This document shows positions 1-9,047 of a stretch of 64,000 bases of DNA, in pieces (positions within the stretch are counted from its first letter, which is position 1; the number at the start of each line of letters is the position of its first letter). Under the pieces are notes generated by a model. The model did no database searches and was not told the origin of the DNA. It saw only the letters and a program-made list of their open reading frames with translations. Origin of the DNA: Bacillus sp. NTK074B (GTDB taxonomy: Bacteria; Bacillota; Bacilli; Bacillales; Bacillaceae_B); contig NZ_JAFKOH010000004.1 in NCBI RefSeq assembly GCF_017303375.1, positions 62,001 through 126,000 on the forward strand. Reading direction: 5' to 3'. A program made the translations under genes and the position numbers.

Positions 1-1
1 G

Positions 2-832
2 GAAGAATTCAAGAAAAAAAGTGAACTTAAAGAAATAAAGGCCTTTGAATTGAAACTCGCACAAGGGGCCAAAACCCGGGGAGGTCACGTTGATGGAAAA
101 AAGGTAACCGAGGAGATTGCCAGCATCCGCAACGTGGAGCCTTGGAAATCCATCGACAGCCCAAACCGGTTCAAGGAATTCAGCAATAACGAAGAGATGC
201 TGGATTTCATCGAAGAGCTCCGGGAAGTAGGCGGCAAACCCGTCGGAATCAAACTGGTCGTTGGAAACACTGATGATATTGAAAGCCTCGCCTCCTATAT
301 GGCCACTTCCGGCAAGCATCCCGACTTCATCACCGTGGACGGAGGAGAAGGCGGCACAGGTGCATCATATCAGGAACTGGCGGCATCTGCCGGAGTCCCG
401 ATCAAATCAGCCCTTCCCTTTCTCCACGATACACTGGTGAAATATGGGGTCCGGAACAAAGTCAAAATCTTCGCATCGGGGAAACTGTTAACGCCGGATA
501 AGATCGCTTTTGCACTCGCCCTCGGAGCAGACTTCGTTAACATCGCCCGGGGATTGATGTTCTCCGTAGGCTGCATCCAGGCACAAGTCTGCCATACGAA
601 CAACTGCCCCGTCGGAGTTGCCACCACCGATAAGAAGCTGCAACGCGCTCTGATCGTGGAGGAAAAATCGTTCCGCGTCTGCAACTACATCATCTCTCTG
701 CGTGAAGGCCTCTATAACCTGGCCGCCGCCGCAGGAATCGATACACCGACGAAATTCGGACGGGAACACATCGTATTCCGGGATGAGGATGGACGATTGT
801 ATCCGATAAAACCTGAGAAAGCGATGTCCTAA
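2..832 (+). CDS. yerD: FMN-binding glutamate synthase family protein (3' part)
   Basis: Open from the left edge, so the start lies outside the window; about 276 C-terminal residues are present. The family (large-subunit glutamate synthase-like, B. subtilis YerD) has an FMN-binding TIM barrel that transfers electrons from a 3Fe-4S cluster. Visible landmarks are the GAKTRGGHV loop, the FITVDGGEGGTGA flavin/glutamate site and the cluster cysteines in GCIQAQVCHTNNCP. No amidotransferase domain can be judged from this fragment, so ammonia- or ferredoxin-dependent glutamate synthesis is family inference rather than shown. A strong terminator follows directly, so this is the last gene of its unit. 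Confidence 0.88.
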   Translation, partial: EEFKKKSELKEIKAFELKLAQGAKTRGGHVDGKKVTEEIASIRNVEPWKSIDSPNRFKEFSNNEEMLDFIEELREVGGKPVGIKLVVGNTDDIESLASYMATSGKHPDFITVDGGEGGTGASYQELAASAGVPIKSALPFLHDTLVKYGVRNKVKIFASGKLLTPDKIAFALALGADFVNIARGLMFSVGCIQAQVCHTNNCPVGVATTDKKLQRALIVEEKSFRVCNYIISLREGLYNLAAAAGIDTPTKFGREHIVFRDEDGRLYPIKPEKAMS

Positions 833-836
833 TTGA

Positions 837-868
837 AAGAAGCAGCCGATTGGTGTCGGCTGCTTCTT
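837..868 (+). terminator. Rho-independent terminator
   Basis: A 13-bp perfect stem (AAGAAGCAGCCGA with its complement) with a 6-nt loop lies 4 bases after the stop of the glutamate-synthase-like gene and runs into TTTATTATT. Confidence 0.88.
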
Positions 869-1052
869 TATTATTGGAGGGTGTGGGCGGGATTAGATAT
901 CGACCGTTCTAACCTTTTTGACAAAAACCGTTCCTATCTAGACCGGGCGCACAGTCCACCATGAACTCTGCCCAAAAAACAAATGAAACCTGCCACCCCC
1001 CTCATCCGTATATACACTATAAACAGAATCACAACCTTGAAAGGGGAACATT

Positions 1053-2738
1053 ATGGGAAACATCTTACTATTTTCACTGATTGTCGGATTGGTCATGGCA
1101 CTCTTGCTCGTACCGATGGCCATCATGAAAAAACAACATAAAAAAGAGGGATATCCATCCTTCCCGGCCCTGTTTGGAGCCACTCTCATCATCACATCTC
1201 TTGTCGTATTCGTCTTCTATTACCTGACGAACCTCGATCAGAACTTCACAAGCATGTGGATCCTGTTAATCATTGCTTCAGGATTTGGCGCAACACTCGC
1301 AACGGGGAAAGAACGAATGGTGAAAGGTGTTCTGTTCCTTGCCACACTCTTCGTCGGTGCTTACTTCATGACAGCTTTTGTCTTCAATGCCGATGAAAAA
1401 TTCCAATCGGCGAAAATGGAGGTCAAAACCGAAATTCAAGCATTTGATGAAAAGGAAACGCCGGCAAGCGTCCCTCCACAATTTGCCCGGAATAAAATGA
1501 AGAAAGCCTTCGGTCAGGTGCCGAATACGAGTTATTATGAGCTGGGCAGCCTGCAGATCCAGAAGGTGGACGGAGAGTATGTGTACATCGCTCCCGTTGA
1601 GTTCTCCGGTTTCTTCAAATGGTTCAAGGGAGACGAGACTCCTGGGTACTTCAAGCTGAGTGCGACGGATTCAAACGCCAACCCTAAATTCATCAAAGAA
1701 GAGATGGTGTATACTCCTTCCGCTTATTTCAACAAAAAAATCGAGCGTCACATCCGCTTGAACTATCCGAAAGAAATCTTCAACGGAGACGTGCAACTTG
1801 AAATCGACGATGAAGGAAAACCATTCTATATCCAGACTTACGGGAGCTTTATCTCTGCCCGTAACGGATTTGAAGTGAAAGGGATTGTCATGGTTGATCC
1901 CCTAACAGGTGATACCGAATCCTATGCTATCAAAGATGTTCCTGCGTTCATCGACGGCGCGGTTTCCCCTGAAACGGTGAGTCTCCAGAACAGCTATTTC
2001 GGTAACTATGTCAAAGGATTCTGGAACAGCCGCTTTGGTAAATCTGATGTGAAACTGCCTTCTGATGAAGGGACGGAAGCAAATGTGAGCCCAATTTTTG
2101 ACGAAAATGGCTACATGTACTACTTCACCGATTTCACGTCGCCGAAAGAAGGCGTCGATTCCATGTTGGGTTATTCCCTGACGAATTCACGGACCGGTGA
2201 AGCAACATTCTACACTGGTAACCTTGAAGAATCCTATATGGATTCACAAGGGGCCCTGCAAATTATCCAGAAGAAATTCATCGAGAAGAAATGGGACGGC
2301 GAAATGCCGGTACTGTATAACTTCTACGGAGAAGCGAGCTGGCTGACACCTGTCCTAGATGCGAATGGTTTCTTACAGAACTACTTCATCGTCTCAGCTG
2401 CCAACCCGGAAATCTCTGCTTATGCGAACACGCCGAACCAGGCATTGAAAGCCTATAAAACAGCTCTTCAACGAGGCGGCGGAAGTGTCGACGGCAGCTC
2501 AAAAGCGGAGGAGAAACAAGCAACCGGTAAAGTCGTCCGTGTATACAAAGAAAAATCCGGTGACTACACCGTGGTATCTTTCCTTCTCGACAATGGGAAA
2601 AATTATATCGTCTCTTCAGAAAACAGCTTACTCGCGATCTATCTGAAGGAAAATGACAAAGTGAACGTTACGTATATGGATACAGGAGAAGCATTCCTCC
2701 CTGTAAAAGACATGACGATCGAAGGACTGCAACAATAA
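1053..2738 (+). CDS. Large membrane protein of unknown function
   Basis: I do not recognise a named family. The 561 residues begin with four hydrophobic segments (about 4-24, 38-58, 68-84 and 92-112), then about 440 mostly hydrophilic residues that probably face outward. The outer part is rich in Tyr/Phe and beta-type sequence and ends in a small beta domain (about 485-560). The ATG is preceded by GAAAGGGGA at good distance. It is a single-gene unit closed by a shared terminator, with the peroxidase gene converging from the other side. A role in envelope maintenance is possible but nothing in the sequence proves it. Confidence 0.8.
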   Translation: MGNILLFSLIVGLVMALLLVPMAIMKKQHKKEGYPSFPALFGATLIITSLVVFVFYYLTNLDQNFTSMWILLIIASGFGATLATGKERMVKGVLFLATLFVGAYFMTAFVFNADEKFQSAKMEVKTEIQAFDEKETPASVPPQFARNKMKKAFGQVPNTSYYELGSLQIQKVDGEYVYIAPVEFSGFFKWFKGDETPGYFKLSATDSNANPKFIKEEMVYTPSAYFNKKIERHIRLNYPKEIFNGDVQLEIDDEGKPFYIQTYGSFISARNGFEVKGIVMVDPLTGDTESYAIKDVPAFIDGAVSPETVSLQNSYFGNYVKGFWNSRFGKSDVKLPSDEGTEANVSPIFDENGYMYYFTDFTSPKEGVDSMLGYSLTNSRTGEATFYTGNLEESYMDSQGALQIIQKKFIEKKWDGEMPVLYNFYGEASWLTPVLDANGFLQNYFIVSAANPEISAYANTPNQALKAYKTALQRGGGSVDGSSKAEEKQATGKVVRVYKEKSGDYTVVSFLLDNGKNYIVSSENSLLAIYLKENDKVNVTYMDTGEAFLPVKDMTIEGLQQ

Positions 2739-2740
2739 AG

Positions 2741-2774
2741 AAAAGGCCGGAATCACTGAGGATTCCGGCCTTTT
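2741..2774. terminator. Bidirectional terminator
   Basis: Stem AAAAGGCCGGAATC with its exact complement around a 6-nt loop. It has A-run and T-run flanks, so it can serve both the membrane-protein gene on the left and the converging peroxidase gene on the right. Confidence 0.9.
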
Positions 2775-2776
2775 CT

Positions 2777-3340
2777 CTATACAGAAACAGCTTCCAACAA
2801 TTTTTCAATATCATTTTCCATATCAATTGGATCAGTCGTACACTCAAATCGTTTGACTACTTCCCCATCGGCATCAATTAAAAACTTTGTAAAATTCCAC
2901 TTGATTGAATAATCATCACTTAAATATTCAGGATGTTTATCATTCAGTAAAGGAATAAGAATTTTTGCTACCGGGTGGAAAGGGTTGAAGCCTTCAAATG
3001 GCTTCTGAGACGAAAGATAACGGAATAATGGAGTAGCTCCCCCATCACGAACGTCTATTTTTTGAAATAACGGAAATGAAACTCCATAGTTAAGGAGACA
3101 GTTCGTTTGTATCCTATCATTTGAATCCGGTTCTTGGTTGTCGAATTGATTGCAGGGGAAGCCCAGAATCACAAAACCTTTATCTTTATATCGATCATAC
3201 AGCTTTTGTAAATCTTCATATTGATATGTAAACCCACATTTTCCCGCTGTATTGACTATAAGGACAACCTTTCCTTTGTATTCCTCAAGATTTATTTCCT
3301 GTCCATTGATTGCTTTAGCTGAAAAGCCATACACTCCCAT
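2777..3340 (-). CDS. Glutathione peroxidase family thiol peroxidase
   Basis: Thioredoxin-fold peroxidase of 187 residues that reduces hydroperoxides with thioredoxin-type thiols in Bacillaceae, which generally lack glutathione. The catalytic Cys is residue 35 in NTAGKCGFT. The family Gln lies in FPCNQFDNQEPD and the Trp in KWNFTKFLID, completing the usual Cys-Gln-Trp set. No signal peptide, so cytoplasmic. RBS AAGGTGG precedes ATG. It stands alone between the bidirectional terminator and an acetyltransferase gene on the same strand. Confidence 0.93.
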   Translation of the reverse strand: MGVYGFSAKAINGQEINLEEYKGKVVLIVNTAGKCGFTYQYEDLQKLYDRYKDKGFVILGFPCNQFDNQEPDSNDRIQTNCLLNYGVSFPLFQKIDVRDGGATPLFRYLSSQKPFEGFNPFHPVAKILIPLLNDKHPEYLSDDYSIKWNFTKFLIDADGEVVKRFECTTDPIDMENDIEKLLEAVSV

Positions 3341-3433
3341 GTTCTTTCGCCACCTTATAGTATATTAGAACTAATTCTTTGTACCTATCAATATACCAGT
3401 GTACAATGGTTTTGAACAATGATAACTCTCTCC

Positions 3434-3991
3434 CTACTCTCCGGCATTCACGTAGTACACCAGATTATCCGTCCACTTCCCGAACTCATAAATGAAGCCT
3501 TTCCTCGTACACTCATACTGCATCCCGACACTCTCTGCGAGCCGGATCGACGGTGTATTATCCAGATTGATATGGGCTTCGATCCGATGATAATTCAATT
3601 TCACGAAAGAAAGGTGAAGAGCCGCTTTCACCGCTTCTTTCCCAAATCCCCGATTCCAGTAGCGGTTATGCAAGGTATAGCCCACTCTTCCCCAATTAAA
3701 GTTGTATCTCATGAGAGTAGAGAAATCGATGGTCCCGATATTGGCTCCATTTCCCTTCAGGAAGATCCCGAGAATATAGACCTGATCCCCATCAATCATT
3801 TCGTCATGCTTCTTGAGCATCTCCCGGAACCAGTACTCCGTGCACTCGTTCATATCCTGGTAACCCACATCATATTTATGCTGTGAAGGGAGCCTGTTCA
3901 GATGTTCCCTTAACCAGTTTTCATAATCATTGTTCACGAAAGGTCTGATCACCAGTCGCGGCGTTTCAATGGTCAAGTCCTTATGCTTCAT
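3434..3991 (-). CDS. GNAT N-acetyltransferase, RimJ/RimL type
   Basis: Opens with the family signature IETPRLVIRPF and carries the acetyl-CoA loop region NRGFGKEAVKAAL followed by RIEAHINLDNTPSIRLAESVGM, typical of ribosomal-protein-alanine-type acetyltransferases. Length 185 residues is normal. The substrate cannot be told: members acetylate N-termini, small amines or drugs. RBS AAGGGGGG lies upstream of the ATG. It sits about 95 bp downstream of the gpx gene start on the same strand, with no clear terminator between, so co-transcription is possible. Confidence 0.88.
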   Translation of the reverse strand: MKHKDLTIETPRLVIRPFVNNDYENWLREHLNRLPSQHKYDVGYQDMNECTEYWFREMLKKHDEMIDGDQVYILGIFLKGNGANIGTIDFSTLMRYNFNWGRVGYTLHNRYWNRGFGKEAVKAALHLSFVKLNYHRIEAHINLDNTPSIRLAESVGMQYECTRKGFIYEFGKWTDNLVYYVNAGE

Positions 3992-4069
3992 CTACTGCGC
4001 CCCCCTTGTATGTATTACGTTAATAGTACCAACTGCCCTAGTAGAATGGTAGCTCTTTTTCAACAAAAG

Positions 4070-4100
4070 GAAGGCGCTCCTCAATCCGAGAAACGCCTTC
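4070..4100 (-). terminator. Probable terminator of the small membrane protein gene
   Basis: Inverted repeat GAAGGCG/CGCCTTC with an inner CTC/GAG match just after the stop of the 57-aa gene. On the minus strand it is followed by CTTTTGTTG, a modest T-rich tail. Confidence 0.6.
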
Positions 4101-4104
4101 ATCG

Positions 4105-4278
4105 TCACTTATCTTTACTCCACTCTTCCTCTAATTCCTTCTCGATCTGTTCGTCTGATAGATACTCCTCATCCAGCTGCTGTACATGTTCGGTGATACG
4201 GTTGAGCTTGGAATGCACGGTCCAAAGGCTGATTACCACGAATACCATGAAAAATATGATGATGAGTCCCACATCCAT
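4105..4278 (-). CDS. Small membrane protein, 57 aa
   Basis: A short gene with a near-ideal ribosome site (AAAGGAGGGG) 7-8 bases before ATG. The product starts MDVGLIIIFFMVFVVISLW, one transmembrane helix at residues 3-20, followed by a strongly acidic, helical, cytoplasmic tail (VQQLDEEYLSDEQIEKELEE). This layout resembles small phage-shock or divisome-type membrane peptides, but no family is recognised. It has its own terminator downstream and lies between the acetyltransferase gene and proS on the same strand. Codon pattern and RBS make it a real gene despite its size. Confidence 0.75.
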   Translation of the reverse strand: MDVGLIIIFFMVFVVISLWTVHSKLNRITEHVQQLDEEYLSDEQIEKELEEEWSKDK

Positions 4279-4386
4279 ATAATCGACCCCTCCTTTACCT
4301 ATATTTATTAACGAAACATAGGAAAAAGAAGGATTTAGTAAGAAAAAGAAGGGAAAAGGTGCGAAAGTCCCCTGATGAGCTGGAGC

Positions 4387-5817
4387 TTAATATGCCTTTG
4401 CCCAATACACCAAATGTTCCCCATCTTTATCACAGCATACACATGTATCCGTTACCTTCTCCTGCTCAAACGGCATACAGCGTGATGTGGCACCCGTTTC
4501 TTCCTTGATCTTATCTTCGCAGGCACGGTCTCCGCACCACATCGCTTTAATGAATCCTCCCTTGTCATTTAGGACGGTTTTGAATTCGTCAAAATCCTTG
4601 GCTACTGTCGTTTTTTCTTCACGATGAGCTCTTGCTTTTTCCAGGAGGTTGCGCTGGATCTCTTCCAAAAGCTCAGCGACTTTCCCCTCCAGCTCCTCCA
4701 TCTTCACGGTGATTTTCTCACCGGTATCGCGTCTGGCCAGCACTACCTGGCCATTCTCGATGTCCCTTGGCCCGACTTCCAGACGGAGTGGGATCCCCTT
4801 CATTTCATACTCATTGAACTTCCAGCCGGGCTTTTTGTCACTCGCATCGATCTTCACACGGGCAACATCAGTCAGCTGACTTTTCAGGTTATAAGCAAAG
4901 TCAAGGACGCCTTCTTTGTGCTGGGCAATCGGTACGATCATCAGCTGTGTTGGAGCGATCCTTGGCGGCACCACAAGCCCCCGGTCGTCCCCATGGACCA
5001 TGATCATGGCCCCGATGATGCGGGTGGTGAGTCCCCACGATGTTTGCTGTACATATTGGAGCTTGCCATCACGGTCTGTGAATTGAATGTCGAATGATTT
5101 CGCAAACCCGTCTCCCAGGTGATGGGATGTACCTGATTGCAAGGCTTTTCCATCATGCATCAGACTCTCGATCGTGTACGTATATTTGGCACCGGCAAAC
5201 TTCTCCTTCTCCGTTTTCTGACCTTTGATGACCGGTATCGCCAGCATCTCCTCACAAATCTCTGCGTATACTTCGAGCATTTTCACCGTTTCGTCATGTG
5301 CATCCTGATCCGTTTCATGACATGTATGCCCTTCCTGCCACAGGAATTCCAGCGTCCTTAGGAACGGACGTGTCGTCTTCTCCCAGCGGACGACATTCGC
5401 CCACTGATTATAAAGCTTAGGCAAATCCCGATAAGAATGAATGATATTCTTATAATGCTCACCGAATAATACTTCGGACGTGGGACGCACGCAGAGTCTC
5501 TCCGCTAATTCCTCGTCCCCCCCGTGGGTCACCCACGCTACTTCCGGAGCAAATCCTTCGATGTGATCCTTCTCTTTTTGCAGCAGGCTTTCAGGTATGA
5601 AAAGAGGCATATATACATTTTCATGCCCGGTTTCCTTGATTTTTGCATCAAGGGCATCCTTGATGTTTTCCCAAATTGCATACCCGTAAGGTCTGATGAT
5701 CATCGAGCCCCTGACACTGGAATAATCAATCAGCTCCGCCTTCTTGACGACATCGGTGTACCACTGGGCAAAGTCTTCCTCCATGCCCGTTACATCTTTT
5801 ACAAATTCTTTAGCCAT
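4387..5817 (-). CDS. proS: Proline--tRNA ligase (class II, short type)
   Basis: Charges tRNA-Pro with proline. The protein has class II motifs ([14 protein letters not shown] motif 2 region, [14 protein letters not shown] before motif 3) and the archaeal/eukaryal-type C-terminal zinc-like domain with [27 protein letters not shown] and CVCC. It has no INS editing domain, consistent with the 476-residue length. The frame is open to a GTG three codons further upstream, but GAGGTG at 5826-5831 is best spaced for the ATG at 5817. Transcription is controlled by the T-box leader and consensus promoter upstream, so expression rises when uncharged tRNA-Pro accumulates. Confidence 0.95.
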   Translation of the reverse strand: MAKEFVKDVTGMEEDFAQWYTDVVKKAELIDYSSVRGSMIIRPYGYAIWENIKDALDAKIKETGHENVYMPLFIPESLLQKEKDHIEGFAPEVAWVTHGGDEELAERLCVRPTSEVLFGEHYKNIIHSYRDLPKLYNQWANVVRWEKTTRPFLRTLEFLWQEGHTCHETDQDAHDETVKMLEVYAEICEEMLAIPVIKGQKTEKEKFAGAKYTYTIESLMHDGKALQSGTSHHLGDGFAKSFDIQFTDRDGKLQYVQQTSWGLTTRIIGAMIMVHGDDRGLVVPPRIAPTQLMIVPIAQHKEGVLDFAYNLKSQLTDVARVKIDASDKKPGWKFNEYEMKGIPLRLEVGPRDIENGQVVLARRDTGEKITVKMEELEGKVAELLEEIQRNLLEKARAHREEKTTVAKDFDEFKTVLNDKGGFIKAMWCGDRACEDKIKEETGATSRCMPFEQEKVTDTCVCCDKDGEHLVYWAKAY

Positions 5818-5844
5818 TTTGAGCACCTCATTGTTTGGATTGGT

Positions 5845-5935
5845 TTTATCGGCGATGTTGTGGATTTATCGGCGAAATTTTCTTTTTATCGGCGAAATCC
5901 CGGATTTATCGGCGAAATTTTCTTTTTATCGGCGA
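5845..5935. repeat. Phased array, 5 x TTTATCGGCGA every 20 bp
   Basis: Five copies of TTTATCGGCGA start at 5845, 5865, 5885, 5905 and 5925, exactly 20 bp apart; the 9-bp gaps are A/T- and T-rich and partly repeated. The array sits between the T-box terminator and the proS ribosome site, so it is transcribed into the 5' untranslated region. A second array of the same motif in the opposite orientation lies at 42911-43020. Confidence 0.9.
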
Positions 5936-5940
5936 AACGC

Positions 5941-6180
5941 TCCCCAGAAACAGAAAAAGCTCTGCTTCTCATCAGGGACCATTTCTGGCGGTACCACCCT
6001 GATTCAAAGCAAAGCTTTACACTCATTCCATGATAACGGTTTCGAACCGCTGATATCTTCATTCGATACAGAACTTGGAGGCAGGTTCAAAGGTTCATCA
6101 ATGGAAGCTTCTCACCAAACCGCTCCCTCTCTGAAAAGACAAAATCCCTTTACTGATCCTCTTCAATGTTTCAGTTATTT
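5941..6180 (-). promoter_or_regulatory. T-box riboswitch of proS
   Basis: The minus strand carries the hallmark T-box sequence AGGGTGGTACCGC (5988-6000). It is followed by a terminator hairpin pairing CCAGAAA with TTTCTGG/GTCCCTGA elements and a T-rich run in GAGCTTTTTCTG. Upstream lie the Stem I elements AGAGAGGG and GGTGAGAAGC and a likely specifier CCT (Pro) inside GAACCTGCC. It binds uncharged tRNA-Pro and switches from terminator to antiterminator. Confidence 0.9.
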
Positions 6181-6186
6181 TAGATG

Positions 6187-6215
6187 ATTATATAGAGATT
6201 TGATGGAGGTGTCAA
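6187..6215 (-). promoter_or_regulatory. SigA promoter of proS
   Basis: Perfect consensus TTGACA (6210-6215) and TATAAT (6187-6192) with 17-bp spacing. Transcription would begin near 6180 at the 5' end of the T-box leader. Confidence 0.85.
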
Positions 6216-6222
6216 TTTCATT

Positions 6223-6744
6223 TTATTCACCCGCTCTTACAGGGGATACCTCTAACGCATTATAGTCTGCTTCATGAATGCTATAATACAGCCGGGAGCC
6301 ATTGGTGAATGTCAAATCCTTTTGAGGTCCGTCCCCCGATAACACCTTCTTTTCAATGCTGGAATCAAACGCTTTCCCACATATAATCGGAATTTTGACC
6401 CCACTCTCCGTTGAAAGTTCAAATCCTCCCGTAGAGTAATCACCGCCTCCTTCAAATCCGAAATGAGGAGTCGACCGATACCAGCTATATCCTTTTTCAC
6501 TCCTGGATATACTGGCCGCGCCAAAATCACCTGCCAAGTCAAAGAATACGAGGGTTTCCCCACGGTACTCTTTCGCAGAAAGTATTTTTGGAGGACTCCC
6601 TTCAAAATCTTCCGAGCGTAATCCATATTGAATGGCCTCTTCCTCCGTCTCAAACCATTCCCTGGAATCCTGGTTGCTGCAGGCCCACAGTGAAAGAATG
6701 CTTAGTATGATCACGGCATATTGCCTACCACACTTACAAAGCAT
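6223..6744 (-). CDS. Putative lipoprotein of unknown function
   Basis: The start is taken at ATG 6744 with GGGGAGG at ideal distance; the open frame extends further upstream only through the preceding gene. The first residues MLCKCGRQYAVIILSILSLWAC form a signal peptide ending in a lipobox-like LWAC, giving lipidation at about Cys22. The mature part is about 150 residues, hydrophilic with aromatic beta-type segments (GYSWYRSTPHFGFEGGGDY). No family recognised. It overlaps the end of the upstream 341-aa gene by 11 bp, so both are probably translated from one mRNA. Confidence 0.7.
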   Translation of the reverse strand: MLCKCGRQYAVIILSILSLWACSNQDSREWFETEEEAIQYGLRSEDFEGSPPKILSAKEYRGETLVFFDLAGDFGAASISRSEKGYSWYRSTPHFGFEGGGDYSTGGFELSTESGVKIPIICGKAFDSSIEKKVLSGDGPQKDLTFTNGSRLYYSIHEADYNALEVSPVRAGE

Positions 6745-7759
6745 AAAACCTCCCCATCTCCCTCTCAAAATAATCATTTCCATTCCTATCATCAAAATCC
6801 GCCGCGATCTCCTCGGCCACCTCACTCATCACATCCACCGAGAAGCCAGGTCGATGCCCCGCTTCCAGAAGCTTTCGGTGAAGGACAATGCAGCTCATAT
6901 AAAAATAAAACATCCCATACGGATCCTTCCCGCTGTCGGCGTATTCAATGTGACGCTCCAGCACCTTGATTCCCCTCAGCGGTTCGGCTAACGCAAGGAA
7001 ACGGATATGTTCCGAAGCCTCCACCAAATAATGAGGTTTATCATAGATGAAAAAATATCCCTCGGACTGGTATCGGCGGGCCTCCTCCACCCGTCCATCC
7101 TCATAGTAAGGAAGGAGCAGCTTACTGTAGGTGAGATGAGGGATTTCACCACAGCTCACTTCCTTTGACAGTAAAAGCTTTTCGATGGGAGCCGCTTTAT
7201 CCTTTTCCCCTGTAAAATAAAAATACTCCAGCTGCGTTTGATATTCACACGCTTCACAATCCGAAAGGGAATCACGCTCGGCTGCCATCCATTTTGTAAA
7301 ATAATCGTGGACGTCCCCAGCTTCACCTGTCTTCAGTGCCCGTTTATGCTGGTGCTGATAAAAAGGGCGAAGACTGTATCCATAGCGGTCGTATATCTCC
7401 TGAAAATCCAGGAAAAAGGCATCCAGAAGCTCCCTTTCAATGCCGGGCATCTTCACTAGATGCTCCGCCATCCATTTATACATCCACAGCAGGTCTTCCA
7501 CCCAATCCTCCAGATTCTCTTCATTGTCAAAGAAGAAGCCGCTGCACCACTCAAAATGATCAAATAATTCCTCATACTCCCCAAGATAGTTGACGGTACC
7601 GATGATCCCGAACCGGCAGCAGAACTCCTTATAGAGATCCCTTTCTTTCTGGGCAATGAACAATAGATCCTCCAGGCCGCTCCACTTATCAAAGCTCGCT
7701 TCTCCCCTGTTCATCAGTTCTTCCCATTTGTCCCAATACTGATCCACTGTCAACTTCAT
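6734..7759 (-). CDS. Unknown helical cytoplasmic protein, 341 aa
   Basis: No domain recognised with certainty. The sequence is rich in Tyr, Phe, Trp, Glu and Leu and looks like stacked helix pairs (TPR-like), for example DVHDYFTKWMAAERDSLSDC and DGRVEEARRYQSEGYFFIY. No signal peptide or membrane segment. AAGGGGGTTCGAGG precedes ATG. The 5' end overlaps the C-terminal codons of the upstream MFS gene by 71 bp, unusually long, and its 3' end overlaps the lipoprotein gene, so the three form one transcription unit below a T-box leader. Confidence 0.75.
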   Translation of the reverse strand: MKLTVDQYWDKWEELMNRGEASFDKWSGLEDLLFIAQKERDLYKEFCCRFGIIGTVNYLGEYEELFDHFEWCSGFFFDNEENLEDWVEDLLWMYKWMAEHLVKMPGIERELLDAFFLDFQEIYDRYGYSLRPFYQHQHKRALKTGEAGDVHDYFTKWMAAERDSLSDCEACEYQTQLEYFYFTGEKDKAAPIEKLLLSKEVSCGEIPHLTYSKLLLPYYEDGRVEEARRYQSEGYFFIYDKPHYLVEASEHIRFLALAEPLRGIKVLERHIEYADSGKDPYGMFYFYMSCIVLHRKLLEAGHRPGFSVDVMSEVAEEIAADFDDRNGNDYFEREMGRFYAL

Positions 7760-9011
7760 CCTCGAACCCCCTTGTGTGAGTATGTTTTTTATTTATTATA
7801 ACATTCTGAATGTTTTTTAACTGTTTTTCCCAAGAATTCTTCTTCAGGCAGAAATATAAAACCAATGTAAGCAAAAGCATGAGAATCGAACCTCCCGCCA
7901 CGGCTCCCCGGATCGACCAGGCCTCTGCCCCGATTCCGATCACCACCGTTAATAAAATGACTAATACACCTTCCAGCAATCCATAAAGGCTGCCCACACG
8001 ACCCATGATATCAACTGGAATATGTTCTTGATAGAAGGTCTCGAATCCTGTCGTCGCAAAGGCGAGGGCGAAGGATAATAGCGCGAACCCGATTGCAATC
8101 GTCACGAAGTCATATGAACAGGCATAGACGATATACCCAAGTGAAACGACCACAGAGCCAGCGCCCATAAGAGTCATATGCTTGAGCTTGTGAGAAAATG
8201 CCGTGTTCAGAAGTGACCCAAGGACGAATCCTCCCCCTGCAATGCTCACAAGATAACCGTACGTGCTATCGGAAAGGTACAGGACTTCCTTTGAAAAAGC
8301 AGCTTCAAGGGAATCGATCACAGCTGTCATAACAAGCATCGCAGTGAACAGGACGTAAAGGACCATTACATACGCTCTCCGGCGGCTAAAGCTCCATACC
8401 ACCATCCAATCACTCTTGACCACTTCCCATTTGGTACCGCTCGTGTAAGTCCGCTCCCCTTCCTCAAGCTTCGGTAGAAAGAGGGTAATCACTCCTGATA
8501 AAAGAAGTGCCAGGGCATTCAGGTAAAGGGCTATCGTCGGGGTTCCCATCATGAACATCAAACCCGCAACCCCGGGCCCGATCAAAAACGCCCCTGATCC
8601 GATCAGTCCCCTTAGAGCATTGAACCTCTGCCTGTTACCCGCGGGGATCAAGTTCGTAATATATGTCATGGATGCCGGATAAAAAATCGCACTTCCCATA
8701 TTGATGAAAAGCACCACTGCATACATCCACCATCCTGTTGAAAGAAACGGCAACCCAGCAATCAAGACTGCCCTGAAGAAATCCAGAAATGCCATCAGAT
8801 TACGCTTATTCACCCGGTCAATCACACTTCCGGCCCATCCATTCGTTAAAAGGGCCGCCCCGGGCTTCAATACATACAACATGACGACGGCCATAGGCGA
8901 TTCCCACTCATCCAATACTATTAAATTAAGGGCGATAAGATAAATCCATCCGCCGATATTCGAAACTCCGATTCCAAGCAAAAGCAATAAAGGATCCTTC
9001 CATTTTTTCAT
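7689..9011 (-). CDS. MFS transporter (12-TM efflux type)
   Basis: About 12 hydrophobic helices over the first 385 residues, with the family loop SVIDRVNKRNLMAFLDFFRA between helices 2 and 3, resembling the macrolide/enterobactin-exporter branch of the major facilitator superfamily. Substrate unknown. RBS GGGGAGGA precedes ATG. The last about 50 residues are hydrophilic and coded by AT-rich DNA with an AACATTCAGAATGTT palindrome that looks like former intergenic sequence; this tail runs 71 bp into the next gene. A T-box leader lies directly upstream, linking expression to the charging of one tRNA, which suggests an amino-acid-related substrate. Confidence 0.85.
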   Translation of the reverse strand: MKKWKDPLLLLLGIGVSNIGGWIYLIALNLIVLDEWESPMAVVMLYVLKPGAALLTNGWAGSVIDRVNKRNLMAFLDFFRAVLIAGLPFLSTGWWMYAVVLFINMGSAIFYPASMTYITNLIPAGNRQRFNALRGLIGSGAFLIGPGVAGLMFMMGTPTIALYLNALALLLSGVITLFLPKLEEGERTYTSGTKWEVVKSDWMVVWSFSRRRAYVMVLYVLFTAMLVMTAVIDSLEAAFSKEVLYLSDSTYGYLVSIAGGGFVLGSLLNTAFSHKLKHMTLMGAGSVVVSLGYIVYACSYDFVTIAIGFALLSFALAFATTGFETFYQEHIPVDIMGRVGSLYGLLEGVLVILLTVVIGIGAEAWSIRGAVAGGSILMLLLTLVLYFCLKKNSWEKQLKNIQNVIINKKHTHTRGFEDEVDSGSVLGQMGRTDEQGRSEL

Positions 9012-9047
9012 ACACTATTCCTCCCCGCGATTATGTTTGTGAAACAA

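Noticed and set aside
3983-4282. 99-aa plus-strand ORF
   Set aside because: No ribosome site; it lies opposite the 57-aa minus-strand gene, which has an ideal ribosome site and a membrane-protein-like sequence.
5845-5935. CRISPR-like short repeat array
   Set aside because: Repeats are only 11 bp with 9-bp gaps that are themselves partly repeated.
5524-6187. Overlapping plus-strand ORFs across the proS start and T-box
   Set aside because: They translate the repeat array and riboswitch, have no ribosome sites, and oppose a well-identified gene and leader.
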